Shown in pieces: positions 7,335 to 15,458 of a stretch of DNA of 64,000 nucleotides. Made by a program: the position numbers and the translations under genes. The number at the start of each line of letters is the position of its first letter. The first letter of the stretch is position 1. Under the pieces are notes generated by a model. The model made no database searches, was not told the DNA's origin, and saw nothing but the letters and a program-made list of their open reading frames with translations. This DNA is from Streptomyces pactum (GTDB lineage: Bacteria; Actinomycetota; Actinomycetes; Streptomycetales; Streptomycetaceae): assembly GCF_016031615.1 (NCBI RefSeq), contig NZ_JACYXC010000001.1, forward strand, positions 6,696,001 through 6,760,000. Direction: 5' to 3'.

Positions 7335-7733
7335 AGGGGGAAGGTAGGCGCCGGCACGGGGGACGCCGATACCGCACGCCGGAGGTTGTCGGGTACAGCC
7401 TGCTGTAGTGCCGCTGCCGTGCCCGGGCCGCCGGCCCGGTGCGGAGCGAGCGTGCGGCGTCCGCCGGCCGCCCGCCCCGGCGGTCCGGCGGTGTGCCGGT
7501 CCCGCGGACCGCGTCCGGCCGTCTACACGAGCGGGGGATCCCGGCAGCAGCGCGCCACGCTCGCGCGCTCCGGCCTGCCGGAGTTCTTCGAAGCCGTCCT
7601 GATCCCGGGCCGAGTGCGGTGTGGCCGGGCCATGTCGCCCGCACCGCCGGGGTCCGTGACGGGCGGGGATTTCCGCAGTCGGGCCGGGCGGCCGGGGGCC
7701 GGGAGCCGTGGCGGCCGGTGACGGCCCCGGCGG
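7335..7733. other. non-coding gap with one gene scrap
   Basis: No intact gene. The only recognisable text is the HAD-hydrolase scrap listed separately. Confidence 0.5.
7521..7640 (+). pseudogene. HAD-family hydrolase scrap
   Basis: About 40 codons read VYTSGGSRQQRATLARSGL then PEFFEAVLIPGRVRCGRAM. This resembles the HAD motif II/III stretch (TNGxxxxQxxKLxxxGLxxYFDxVxxSGExGxxKP). Both ends are missing and the key Lys of the KP motif has become RA. It is a relic if the reading is right. Confidence 0.4.
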
Positions 7734-8648
7734 TCACAGCCCGCCGCCGCACCCTCCGCATCCCGCGCAGCCGGCGCACCCCGGGCTGCCCAGACCGGGC
7801 GGGTCCGATATCTGGTGCGAGGAGTTCGAGCCGCCCGCGGAACCGCCGGACGAGCGGGTGGGGGGACGGCCCCGCAGCGCCTGGCTCAGCCCCCACTCCG
7901 GTGGCATCCGGGACGACCCGTGGCAGGCCACCTGGGTCAGCAGCGCGGCGTCCGCCGCGTCCGGAGCCGGGCCCGGCTCGGGCCGCGGCGCCAGCTCCTC
8001 GTCACGCAAGCGGTTGTACACCACCGTGCCGATGGGCGTGCGGGTCTCGTACGGCGTCACCCGGGTGCAGGCCGTGGCGAAGCCGCAGGCCACCGCCGCC
8101 ACGGCGAACGCGACCAGCGGAGGCAGGGGATCACCGTCACGCACCAGTTCGGCGAGGACGACCGCGGCTCCCGCCGCGCAGAACAGGAAGAGCACCGAGA
8201 GCTGCGCAGCGGCGGCGCGGTGGGCCACCCGGTGTCGTCCCGGGTGGAACAGCAGTCCGGAGCGGACGAGCCGATCGGCGATCCGGCCGACCGCGGGCGC
8301 CGCGGCCGCCCGGTCCCGCAGGGCGCGCGCGTCCTGGTCGGCGGCGTCCGGGTCCCGCAGGGCGAGGAGCTGCGCCTGGACGGGGTCCTCCGGCGGCGGG
8401 GCGGTGGCCAGGGCCACCTGGTAGGTGTCGGGCACGGTCAGGCGGCCGGACAGGTACAGCGCCGTCAGCGCCGTCTCGGCGACCCTCGCCGGCCCCCCGG
8501 TCAGATGCGCCGCCTCGTACACGGTGGGCGCGCCGTCCGGCGGAAGCGGATCCACCGCCGCGGCGTGCAGCGCCCGGTACATCCGGACCCGGTGGACGGT
8601 GGCGGCGCCCGCCACCAGACAGGAGATGACGAACACAAGGCCCCACAC
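7734..8648 (-). CDS. TIGR04222-like membrane protein with Gly/Cys-rich tail
   Basis: A 304-aa protein from the GTG at 8648. It has one N-terminal membrane helix (VWGLVFVISCLVAGAATV), a central soluble part (YEAAHLTGGPARVAETALTAL and LYLSGRL), then two adjacent membrane helices (LSVLFLFCAAGAAVVLAEL and LPPLVAFAVAAVACGFAT). It ends in CAGCAGCGGCGGGL. This layout is that of the actinobacterial TIGR04222 family, whose function is not known to me; the repeating Cys-Gly tail is its hallmark. It lies 202 bp after gvpK on the same strand. A role tied to gas vesicles is not supported by anything beyond position. Confidence 0.7.
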   Translation of the reverse strand: MWGLVFVISCLVAGAATVHRVRMYRALHAAAVDPLPPDGAPTVYEAAHLTGGPARVAETALTALYLSGRLTVPDTYQVALATAPPPEDPVQAQLLALRDPDAADQDARALRDRAAAAPAVGRIADRLVRSGLLFHPGRHRVAHRAAAAQLSVLFLFCAAGAAVVLAELVRDGDPLPPLVAFAVAAVACGFATACTRVTPYETRTPIGTVVYNRLRDEELAPRPEPGPAPDAADAALLTQVACHGSSRMPPEWGLSQALRGRPPTRSSGGSAGGSNSSHQISDPPGLGSPGCAGCAGCGGCGGGL

Positions 8649-8850
8649 AAGTCCCCCCGAACGAAAGGCGCGTCGCCGACCACTGTGGACCCGCGGGGCG
8701 GCCGCGGCAATGCCACGGCGGCCCGGCTCCGGCCGGCCCGCGGGCCCACCGACGGGAAGACCCCCGACGGCGGGGCGCGGACGGCCGTCGTGGCCGGCCG
8801 CACCGGAGCGGTACCGCCGGCGGGCGTGGCGGGCGCGGCAGGCCATCCGG

Positions 8851-9531
8851 TCAGGGCGGCAGCAGCGGGCCCAGCGGCCCCAGGTCGAGGTTGAGATCGT
8901 CCATGGTGAGGCCGTAGCGGTCGCACAGCTCGGTCATCCGGTCGTGCAGGATCATCAGCGTGCGGCCGAGCCGCTCCTCCTGCTCCTCGCTGAGACCCCC
9001 CTCATCCACCCGGCGCAGGGCCTGTCGCTCCATCAGCTGACGGAGCAGCTCCACGATGGTGAGGACCAGCCGGACGAGATCGCGTTCGACGGTGTCCGGA
9101 TCGGTGTGCAGACGGCGGGCCGCCTCCGTGCCGGGCCGCTCCGGTGCGGGGGGCACCTCGTCGGGCCGGGCGGGCAGCAGCGACAGCGCGTGCGCCGCCG
9201 CCCGGGCCACCTCGCGCATCCGGTCCACGTCCTCGTCCGGCGGGCGGTCACCGTCCCGGGGCCCTGGGGCCCTCCGTGGCCGGCGGTTCTCCGGTTCCGG
9301 ACGCCCGCGCGCCGGCGGGGTGCCGGTCCCGGCTCCAGGTGCGCCCCGGTTCCGGTGGGCCTCCGGTGTCCGGTCGGCGTCCGGCGGCCGGCCGGTGGCC
9401 CGCCGTTCCGGCTCCGGCTGTCCCGACTCGGGGGGTTCCGACCCGGGTGGTGCCGGCTGCCGCGGTTCCGTGTCCCGCCGGTCGGTCGCCGGGGGCCGGC
9501 CGGGACCGGCGCGGTCACCAGGGTTCGTCAT
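8851..9531 (-). CDS. gvpK: gas vesicle protein GvpK
   Basis: A 226-aa protein. The C-terminal 115 residues are GvpK: DPDTVERDLVRLVLTIVELLRQLMERQALRRVDEGGLS, then EEQEERLGRTLMILHDRM and DDLNLDLGPLGPLL. GvpK is a minor assembly protein of gas vesicles, the protein-walled, gas-filled compartments inside the cell. The first 110 residues are a Pro/Arg/Gly-rich disordered extension, longer than in haloarchaeal GvpK. It is the last gene of the gvp operon and overlaps gvpS by 17 nt. Confidence 0.92.
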   Translation of the reverse strand: MTNPGDRAGPGRPPATDRRDTEPRQPAPPGSEPPESGQPEPERRATGRPPDADRTPEAHRNRGAPGAGTGTPPARGRPEPENRRPRRAPGPRDGDRPPDEDVDRMREVARAAAHALSLLPARPDEVPPAPERPGTEAARRLHTDPDTVERDLVRLVLTIVELLRQLMERQALRRVDEGGLSEEQEERLGRTLMILHDRMTELCDRYGLTMDDLNLDLGPLGPLLPP

Positions 9532-9760
9532 GGCCGCCGTCCTCCGTCGGTGAGCCGGGCGGCAGCAGCGCCCACTGCTCCTCGGCCTGCTCCCGGACTG
9601 CGACGATCACGGCCCGCAGCGAGATCCGGACCAGGTCGATGTCGGCGATCGAGAGCATCAGGTCACCGGTGAGCACCACTCCGCCGCTCAGCAGCCGGTC
9701 CAGCAGGTCGATCAGCGCCACCTGCCGGTCGGCCAGGGGGCGGTCCTGGTACTCGCTCAA
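9515..9760 (-). CDS. gvpS: gas vesicle protein GvpS (GvpA/J family)
   Basis: An 81-aa member of the GvpA family: QVALIDLLDRLLSGGVVLTG, then DLMLSIADIDLVRISLRAVI. It keeps the helix-strand-strand-helix core of the vesicle shell protein but is a minor component. The TTG start overlaps the gvpL stop (TTGA), which sets the start and implies coupled translation. The order L-S-K matches S. coelicolor. Confidence 0.9.
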   Translation of the reverse strand: MSEYQDRPLADRQVALIDLLDRLLSGGVVLTGDLMLSIADIDLVRISLRAVIVAVREQAEEQWALLPPGSPTEDGGHDEPW

Positions 9761-10623
9761 CGCTGCCGCACCCCCTGCTGCGCCGTGGGCGGCGTGGCGA
9801 AGGAGTACGGGGCCCACGGCCCGGTGACGTCCACCCGCACCCCGGGCAGGCCGTCGGTGGCCTGCCGGACCCGCTGCCGGAACTCGTCCACGGCACCGCG
9901 GGGGACGAGATAGGCGTCGTTGGCGACGTTCTCGCCGCCGCCCTCCGCCGTTCCCCCCTGCTGGACGCGGTGGCGGGCCCGCTGCGGGGCCAGGTCGCGG
10001 ACGTGTGCCTCGATCCGCCGGACGGCCTCCTCCGCGGCCGCCCAGGACTCCTCGCGCGACCGGCGCTGGTGCCGGCGGCGGCGCAGATACGCGCGCCCGG
10101 CGCCCGGCGCGTCCGCGGCTCCCGCGGCACCGTTCCCGGCGGCCTCGTTCCCCGTGGCGCCGGCGCCGCCCGGTCCGGAGCCGCCCGGCCCGGCGGCGCC
10201 GGTGTCCGGTGGGGGCGGTTCCGCGTACACCTTCACGCCCCACTCCTCGTGGTCCGCGAGCCGGTCCAGCAGGGCCGCGAAGGTCTCCGCGCGTTCGGTG
10301 AGCATGCCGGCGACCCGGGTGCGGTCGAGGTAGACCGTCGCCAGCCGCAGCGGCAGGACCGTGGTGTGCGCGGCGAGCGCCTCCACCACCGCGTGGTGGG
10401 CCCGGGCGGTCACCTCCAGCCAGTCCAGGTCCTCCAGCCGGCGACGCAGCCCCACCTCGGAGAACTCCTCGGCCGGGACCTCCCCGACGGCCGCGGCGAG
10501 GTCACCGGAGCGCACCAGGCCGACCGGTCCTCCCGCCACCCCCGGCATCCCGGCCAGGGCCTCCGCCTCCAGCGTCGCGGAGGGGCGCACCACCGCGTAG
10601 GCGTAGGTCAGGCTCCCGCTCAT
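9757..10623 (-). CDS. gvpL: gas vesicle protein GvpL (GvpL/GvpF family)
   Basis: A 288-aa protein of the GvpL/F family, needed for shell nucleation and assembly. It opens YAYAVVRPSATLEAEALAGMPG, and VEALAAHTTVLPLRLATVYLD and EEWGVKVYAEP are the usual conserved blocks. A Gly/Ala-rich insert near residues 155-190 is probably a linker, followed by a basic helix (RRRHQRRSREE) and a final WAPYSF motif. It is coupled to gvpJ (ATGA overlap) and gvpS. Confidence 0.92.
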   Translation of the reverse strand: MSGSLTYAYAVVRPSATLEAEALAGMPGVAGGPVGLVRSGDLAAAVGEVPAEEFSEVGLRRRLEDLDWLEVTARAHHAVVEALAAHTTVLPLRLATVYLDRTRVAGMLTERAETFAALLDRLADHEEWGVKVYAEPPPPDTGAAGPGGSGPGGAGATGNEAAGNGAAGAADAPGAGRAYLRRRRHQRRSREESWAAAEEAVRRIEAHVRDLAPQRARHRVQQGGTAEGGGENVANDAYLVPRGAVDEFRQRVRQATDGLPGVRVDVTGPWAPYSFATPPTAQQGVRQR

Positions 10624-11087
10624 GACGCCCCGTCCCGGTCATCCCCTTCGTCGGGCCGGCGCTTCCGGCGCCGCGGCGCGGCCTCGCCCTCCCGCTCCGG
10701 GGCGGCGCGGCGGCGGGGGGCGGTACCGCGGGGGAGCTCGCCCGGCCTCTCCACGGCGCGCCTGCGCAACTCCCTGACCTCGGCGCGCAGCTGCTGGTTC
10801 TGCTCCTCCAGGGCGCCCCTGCCGTCGGCGCGGGAGGACAGCGCCGGATCGTGCTCCCACCAGTCGATGCCGATCTCCTTGGCCTTGTCCACGGAGGCGA
10901 CCAGCAGCCGCAGTTTGATGGTGAGCAGCTCGATGTCCAGGAGGTTGATCTTGATGTCGCCGACGATGACGATGCCCTTGTCGAGGACGCGCTCAAGGAT
11001 GTCGGCGAGGTTCGCGCTGGACGACCCCTGACCGTAGGGGTAGAGGGTCCCGCCCGTCGCGGGGCCGGTGGGCTCTGGCTGGGTCAC
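10620..11087 (-). CDS. gvpJ: gas vesicle protein GvpJ (GvpA family)
   Basis: A 155-aa protein from the GTG at 11087. Residues about 27-75 are a GvpA-type core: ANLADILERVLDKGIVIVGD, then IKINLLDIELLTIKLRLLVA and SVDKAKEIGIDWWE. A helical, strongly basic tail (RRKRRPDEGDD) follows. The position after gvpZ and before gvpL is that of GvpJ in S. coelicolor. It could be taken for the major shell protein; I rely on gene order and on the long tail. Confidence 0.85.
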   Translation of the reverse strand: MTQPEPTGPATGGTLYPYGQGSSSANLADILERVLDKGIVIVGDIKINLLDIELLTIKLRLLVASVDKAKEIGIDWWEHDPALSSRADGRGALEEQNQQLRAEVRELRRRAVERPGELPRGTAPRRRAAPEREGEAAPRRRKRRPDEGDDRDGAS

Positions 11088-11118
11088 GGCGTCTTCGCCC
11101 TCGCTTCCTGGAGCGGTG

Positions 11119-12309
11119 TCAGCGCCCGGTGCCACCGCGGTGCGTACGCCCCCCGCCGGGCGGGTGCTCGTCGGGGCCCGGTGCGACGGGCTCGTCCTCG
11201 TCGTAGCCGTCGTCGGCGTCCCGCGCCTCGTCCTCGTCCTCCCACGTGTCGTCGTCCGCGTCGTACGGGCGGTCCCCGGCGGGTTCCCGGCGGTCGTCCT
11301 CGTCCTCCTCGAAGCCGTCGTCCTCGTCCGCGCCGTCCCCCTCGTGCTCTTCGCCCTCCTCGTCCTCGTGGTCCTCCTCGTAGTCCCCGGCGTCCCGGTC
11401 GTCCCCGGCGTCCTCGTCACGGTCGTCCCGGTCGTCCGGCTCCCCGTCGTCCTCGTCCCCGTCGTCCTCGCCGTCGGACGGCGGCTCCTCCTCGTCCGGC
11501 CCGCGGACCACCTCGCCGTCGCGGATCTCCCCGCGCCAGCCGCCGGTCGCCTCGCCCTGCATCATCACGAAGGCGCGGTACAGCTTCAGGTCGAGCCGGG
11601 CGCGGCGGCCCTGGGCCCGCCACAGACCGCCGGTCTTCTCCACCAGGCCCTTGGGGAAGTACTCCAGGACCAGCAGCACCTTGGTCAGGTTCTCGCCGAG
11701 CGGGTGGAAGGTCACCACGCCTCTGGTGGTGCCCTTGGCGCCCTCGGTCGTCCAGGCGATCCGCCGGTCGGGCAGCTGCTCGGTGATGTTCCCCTGCCAC
11801 TGGCGGTTCGACTTGGCGATCTTCACCTGCCACTGGGTGGTGGTGTCGTCCTCCTGATCGACATCGACCACGCCCTTCGCGAAGCGGGAGAACTCCTGGA
11901 ACTGCGTCCACTGGTTGTACGCCTCGCGTACCGGCACCCCCACGTCGATGTCCTCGATGATGGCCAGGCTCTTGCCCCCGGGGGCCGGGCCCTTCCCGGG
12001 GTGCTTGCCCAGACCGGTGATGTCCTTGGCCTTGTCCACCAGCGCTCCCTTGGCGTGCGAGGCCGCCGCGCCCAGCAGCGCCGCGCGCGGCGATCGCAGG
12101 CCGGACGCCGGACCGCCGCCGGGACCGCCGGGCGTCAGCTGCCCCTGACCCAGCCGGCCGGCGGCGTCGCCGAGCCGCTGCCCCAGGTCCGTCACCGCGA
12201 GCCGGGCGCGTTCCTGGACGTAGGACTGGGCTTCCTCGATCAGCCGGTTCACGCCCGGATTCGCCCGTGCCTGCTCGCGCATCCTGCCGAGCGTTCCGCC
12301 CTCAGCCAT
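11119..12309 (-). CDS. gvpZ: gas vesicle-associated SRPBCC-domain protein GvpZ
   Basis: A 396-aa protein. An N-terminal helical region (to about residue 110) is followed by a START/SRPBCC domain (about 112-255: IIEDIDVGVPVREAYNQWTQ, then RIAWTTEGAKGTTRGVVTFH and LTKVLLVLEYFPKG), the Coq10/polyketide-cyclase type of lipid-binding fold. After residue 270 comes a very acidic tail of about 125 residues in runs of Asp, Glu and Arg, which is surely disordered. The ATG overlaps gvpY. The role in vesicle formation is not known. Confidence 0.85.
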   Translation of the reverse strand: MAEGGTLGRMREQARANPGVNRLIEEAQSYVQERARLAVTDLGQRLGDAAGRLGQGQLTPGGPGGGPASGLRSPRAALLGAAASHAKGALVDKAKDITGLGKHPGKGPAPGGKSLAIIEDIDVGVPVREAYNQWTQFQEFSRFAKGVVDVDQEDDTTTQWQVKIAKSNRQWQGNITEQLPDRRIAWTTEGAKGTTRGVVTFHPLGENLTKVLLVLEYFPKGLVEKTGGLWRAQGRRARLDLKLYRAFVMMQGEATGGWRGEIRDGEVVRGPDEEEPPSDGEDDGDEDDGEPDDRDDRDEDAGDDRDAGDYEEDHEDEEGEEHEGDGADEDDGFEEDEDDRREPAGDRPYDADDDTWEDEDEARDADDGYDEDEPVAPGPDEHPPGGGRTHRGGTGR

Positions 12310-12940
12310 CGTCGGGCCTCCTCGTCGCGGACGCCTCCGCCGCCGCCCGGCGGGGACGTGCGGTGCCGCTCCGCTCCCGGCCGGGTGCGGAGCCGCCGGT
12401 CCGGCGCCGGGGGCTTCCCGCCCGCGCCTCCTGCTCCCGGTTCCGCCGGGGGCTCCCGCCCCGGTCCTCGCCCCGGTTCTCCTGCCGGTCCTCGTCCTCG
12501 TTCTCGTCCCGGCCCCCGCCCCGGTCCTTCTCGTCCCGGTCCTTCTCGTCGCGGTGTTCGTCGCGGTGCTCGTCCCGTGCGGTGTCCGCACCGTCCCGCT
12601 CGTCCGCCCCGCCGGACGCGTCGTCCGCCGGTTCGCCGCCGTCCCCCGGGGCCTTCTCCCGCAGCCCGGCCGTGCGCTCGTGGAGCGTGTCCGCGAGACG
12701 GTCGGCCTTGGCGGTCAGCAGGGAGCCGGCTGCCGTCCGGCCGGCGCTCAGCAGCTCGGTGCGGACCTGCTCGCCGAGTTCGCCGACGAAGGGGGAGTCC
12801 GCCAGGGCCCTGCCGAGCTGCCCGGGTCTGACCCGGGCACCGGCCATGGCCATGCCGAGGCCCAGGGCCATCTTCGCCTTCTTCTTCCGGCCCAGCAGGT
12901 AGGCGCCGAGGACAGCGGTGCCGATCTTGGCGTTGTTCAT
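12302..12940 (-). CDS. gvpY: gas vesicle operon protein GvpY
   Basis: A 212-aa protein with an N-terminal glycine-containing hydrophobic segment (KIGTAVLGAYLLGRKKKAKMA then LGLGMAMAG), a short helical part, and a charged tail with near-repeats RDEHRDEHRDEKDRDEKDR. The order between gvpG and gvpZ fits S. coelicolor GvpY. I know of no enzymatic role. It overlaps gvpG by 4 nt and gvpZ by 8 nt. Confidence 0.82.
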   Translation of the reverse strand: MNNAKIGTAVLGAYLLGRKKKAKMALGLGMAMAGARVRPGQLGRALADSPFVGELGEQVRTELLSAGRTAAGSLLTAKADRLADTLHERTAGLREKAPGDGGEPADDASGGADERDGADTARDEHRDEHRDEKDRDEKDRGGGRDENEDEDRQENRGEDRGGSPRRNREQEARAGSPRRRTGGSAPGRERSGTARPRRAAAEASATRRPDDG

Positions 12941-13170
12941 CGTCTCGTCTTCCTCTCCAGCTGCCGCAGCAGCTCCGCCTCCCGGCGGTCGAACTCCTCC
13001 TGTCCGATCTCCCCGCGGGACCGGGTCTCCTCCAGGTTCCGCAGCTCCTCCAGGACCGGGGCGGGGTCGTAGAACTCGTTCTCCGCGGTCTGGACGACCT
13101 TGTCGAGCACCCAGCCGATGCCGCGGACGGGCGCCAGCGGCAGGGTCACGAGCTGGGTCAGCAGTCCCAT
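12937..13170 (-). CDS. gvpG: gas vesicle protein GvpG
   Basis: A 77-aa protein, MGLLTQLVTLPLAPVRGIGW, then VLDKVVQTAENEFYDPAPVL and a charged coiled-coil tail (EEFDRREAELLRQLERK). This is the standard GvpG pattern, a small assembly factor. It lies 32 bp after gvpF. Confidence 0.93.
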   Translation of the reverse strand: MGLLTQLVTLPLAPVRGIGWVLDKVVQTAENEFYDPAPVLEELRNLEETRSRGEIGQEEFDRREAELLRQLERKTRR

Positions 13171-13202
13171 CGGGTGCCTCCTCGTGTGCCGGTCCGGCCG
13201 GG

Positions 13203-13916
13203 TCAGATGAAGCTGTAGGGCGGCAGCGGCCCGCGCAGCCGCACCTCCACCGCGTCGCCGAACCGTTCGTCGAGTGCGCGCCCGGCCCCGGTGAACTCCT
13301 CCACCCGCTCGACGTCCACCAGGAAGGACGCGTTCACCGCGTACTGCTGGGAGGGCGGCGCGAGCCGTTCGCCCAGTGCCAGCGGCCGCAGGGCCGAGAG
13401 CACCTCGCCGGCGACGGCCTCCTGGCCGGCCTGCACCTGCTGGGCGACGAGCTGCCCGAGCGCCAGCCGGTCCTCGTAAGCGCCACCGCCGTCGCGGGTG
13501 GCCTCGTTGAGCCGGCGCGCCTCGGGGGACCGGTCGAGGACCTCGCGCAGCAGCGCGCCCTCGTCCTGCACCGCCTTCACGTTGAACTCCACCCGGCCGG
13601 TCAGTTCCTCCAGCGCCCGGGTGAACTGCTCGCCGCGGTCCCGGAGGACGGCGTGCACCGCCTCCTCGTCCGCCGCGACGAACCCGAAGCTGAGCGGCAG
13701 CACCGTGCCGTCCTCCCACAGCCGCTGCTGCACGTCGTGATGGGCCTGGAGGTCCCGGCGCCCCACCGTCAGGCCCTCCGGGGAGTCGCTCACCACCGCG
13801 CACAGCGCATCACCACGGACGGCGCGCAGCGGTGCCTGCCCCTCGCCGACCCCGGTCAGCCCGTCCAGGCGCAGCGGGTGTGACGCCCTGGTGATCGCGT
13901 ACACGTAGAGCGGCAT
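13203..13916 (-). CDS. gvpF: gas vesicle protein GvpF
   Basis: A 237-aa GvpL/GvpF-family protein (MPLYVYAITRASHPLRLDGL, DGTVLPLSFGFVAADEEAVH, VEFNVKAVQDEGALLREVL), ending LRGPLPPYSFI. GvpF binds the shell protein during assembly and lines the inner wall in other organisms. It starts 4 bp after the stop of gvpA and is paralogous to gvpL in this operon. Confidence 0.93.
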   Translation of the reverse strand: MPLYVYAITRASHPLRLDGLTGVGEGQAPLRAVRGDALCAVVSDSPEGLTVGRRDLQAHHDVQQRLWEDGTVLPLSFGFVAADEEAVHAVLRDRGEQFTRALEELTGRVEFNVKAVQDEGALLREVLDRSPEARRLNEATRDGGGAYEDRLALGQLVAQQVQAGQEAVAGEVLSALRPLALGERLAPPSQQYAVNASFLVDVERVEEFTGAGRALDERFGDAVEVRLRGPLPPYSFI

Positions 13917-13920
13917 GGCG

Positions 13921-14376
13921 TCACTCCTCCCGCCTCTCCCGGGACGACCGGCGTTCGGCGCGCTCGTGTCCGCGCTCGGCGCGCCGTTCGCTCCGGTCGC
14001 CGCGCTCGTCCCGGCCGCCGCCCTGGAGTGAGTCGGTGAACGCCTCGACGGCGCCCGTCAGCGCCCCTTTGCTCTTGCCCCTGGCACCGCCCTCGGCGCC
14101 CTTCTCCACGATGTCCGACAGCTGGGCCGGGGCCTTGCGGCCGCTCTCCAGGTCCAGCCGGTTGCACGCCTCGGCGAAGCGGAGGTACGTGTCCACGCTG
14201 GCCACCACGACGCGTGCGTCCACCTTGACCAGTTCGATGCCCACCAGGGACACCCGGGCGAACACGTCGATGACCAGCCCTCGGTCGAGGACCAGTTCCA
14301 GTACGTCGTACAGGTTGCCCGACCCGCCGGCCGGCGCGGGTACCGCACCACCGGCGCCCTGCGGAGTGATCGTCAC
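13921..14376 (-). CDS. gvpA: gas vesicle structural protein GvpA
   Basis: A 151-aa protein whose residues 20-70 are the GvpA shell core: NLYDVLELVLDRGLVIDVFA, then RVSLVGIELVKVDARVVVA and SVDTYLRFAEA. The shell lattice is made by this amphipathic helix-strand-strand-helix. The tail of about 75 residues is longer than in cyanobacterial GvpA and ends in charged RSERRAERGHERAERR repeats, as in Streptomyces homologues. Position directly after gvpO supports the gvpA name. Confidence 0.9.
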   Translation of the reverse strand: MTITPQGAGGAVPAPAGGSGNLYDVLELVLDRGLVIDVFARVSLVGIELVKVDARVVVASVDTYLRFAEACNRLDLESGRKAPAQLSDIVEKGAEGGARGKSKGALTGAVEAFTDSLQGGGRDERGDRSERRAERGHERAERRSSRERREE

Positions 14377-14408
14377 GTCTCTTCCCTTCCGGCGAAGGGG
14401 CGGGCCAC

Positions 14409-14786
14409 CTAGCGGTCGTCCCTGTCGATCTGCGAGCGGGAGTACCGGCGGCCGCGTTCGTACGCCAGCAGCAGGCCCTCGGGATCCAGGACCACCCGAT
14501 AGCTCGCCATCACGCTGGTCGTCTCCGGGATGCGCTCCAGCTCCACGACCTCCACCTCGGCCTCCCAGCCCTGCTCGGTCGGCTTCAGGGAGGAGACGGA
14601 CTCGGGCGCCTTCCCCAGCAGCTCGGTCAGCTGCCGGGCCGCGCTGCGCATCGCCTCCGTCGCCGACACCCGCTGCGGGGCGGGGGAGGGACGTTCGGAG
14701 GACCGCGCCTTGTCCGGCTCACCGTTGCTCGTGATCTTCACCTTCTCAGCGTCGTCGTCACCATCATCCCTCAGCGGTTGTCCCAC
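14409..14786 (-). CDS. gvpO: gas vesicle protein GvpO
   Basis: A 125-aa protein, first gene of the operon. After a charged, disordered N-terminus the GvpO domain reads SATEAMRSAARQLTELLGKA, then GWEAEVEVVELERIPETTSV and VLDPEGLLLAYERGRRYSRS. GvpO is needed for vesicle formation or expression in other hosts. The ATG has AAAGGG upstream, but a TTGACA-like promoter element only 30 bp upstream suggests that a later start (for example near codon 17) should be considered. Confidence 0.9.
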   Translation of the reverse strand: MGQPLRDDGDDDAEKVKITSNGEPDKARSSERPSPAPQRVSATEAMRSAARQLTELLGKAPESVSSLKPTEQGWEAEVEVVELERIPETTSVMASYRVVLDPEGLLLAYERGRRYSRSQIDRDDR

Positions 14787-14814
14787 ATGGAACCCTTTGT
14801 CGGAATTGTTCTGA

Positions 14815-14820
14815 TGTCAA
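14815..14820 (-). promoter_or_regulatory. TTGACA -35-like element for the gvp operon
   Basis: On the minus strand TTGACA stands at 14820-14815, in a locally A/T-richer stretch upstream of gvpO. No good -10 hexamer follows at normal spacing (the text there is AAGGGT). This is a candidate only. Confidence 0.3.
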
Positions 14821-15458
14821 TCAGCAACGGCGCGGGCCGGCCGGTCCCGGCCCGGCGGGTCCCGGCCGGGCGGGTCCCGGCGGGTCGAGGTCCGGCGCGG
14901 TCCCGGCGGGGTTCGGCCCCGGCCTCCGCGGCGGGGGCCGGCCGGGGAGGCGGTGGACCGCCGCCCCGGGTCCCGGCGGGTCCCGGTCCTCTCAACCGGC
15001 CCCGGCCCCGGCCCCGGCCCGGCGTCCGACCCTGGCCCGGCGTCCGACCCCGGCGCCGGCGTCCGGGCCGGTAGGGCTCGGGCGGCCTGCCGGGCGGCAC
15101 CGGCCGCGGGCGAGGTCACGGCGGCCGGCGCCCGGGCCCTCGCCCCGGCGGGCGGGGCGTGCTCGGCCGGACGCCGCCAACCGGGCACGCGGTCGCACCG
15201 GGGCCGGGCCGTCCGACCCGCCCCCGCCCTCTCCGGAACCCCGGCACCGGAACCCGGCACCCGAACCCGGCATCGGGCCTGCACCGGGAATCCGGCACCG
15301 GCACCGGCGCCCAGCACCCAGCACCCGGCACCCGCCACCCGGTACCGGGATCAGGCACCCGGGACCCGAAGATCATTGCCGGCGGGCCCATGACATCCTG
15401 TGACGATGCAGCGCGCCGGAGGCGATCGGCGGGTGTCCGGAGGTTACGAGGTAGGACG
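14821..15458. repeat. low-complexity GC-rich tandem repeats, no gene
   Basis: The divergent gap between gvpO and the ATP-grasp pair. It holds short direct repeats: GGTCCCGGC units at 14848-14990, GGCCCC units at 14998-15020, GTCCGACCC at 15025-15050, then degenerate CGGCACCCG units through 15240-15365. Reading frames here are artefacts of the repeats. The last 60 bp contain the promoter and ribosome site (GGAGG at 15440) of the next gene. Confidence 0.6.

Noticed and set aside
15040..15458. Short frames that might encode a precursor peptide for the ATP-grasp pair
   Set aside because: All are repeat-derived Pro/Arg/Gly strings lacking a ribosome site; no leader-core pattern.
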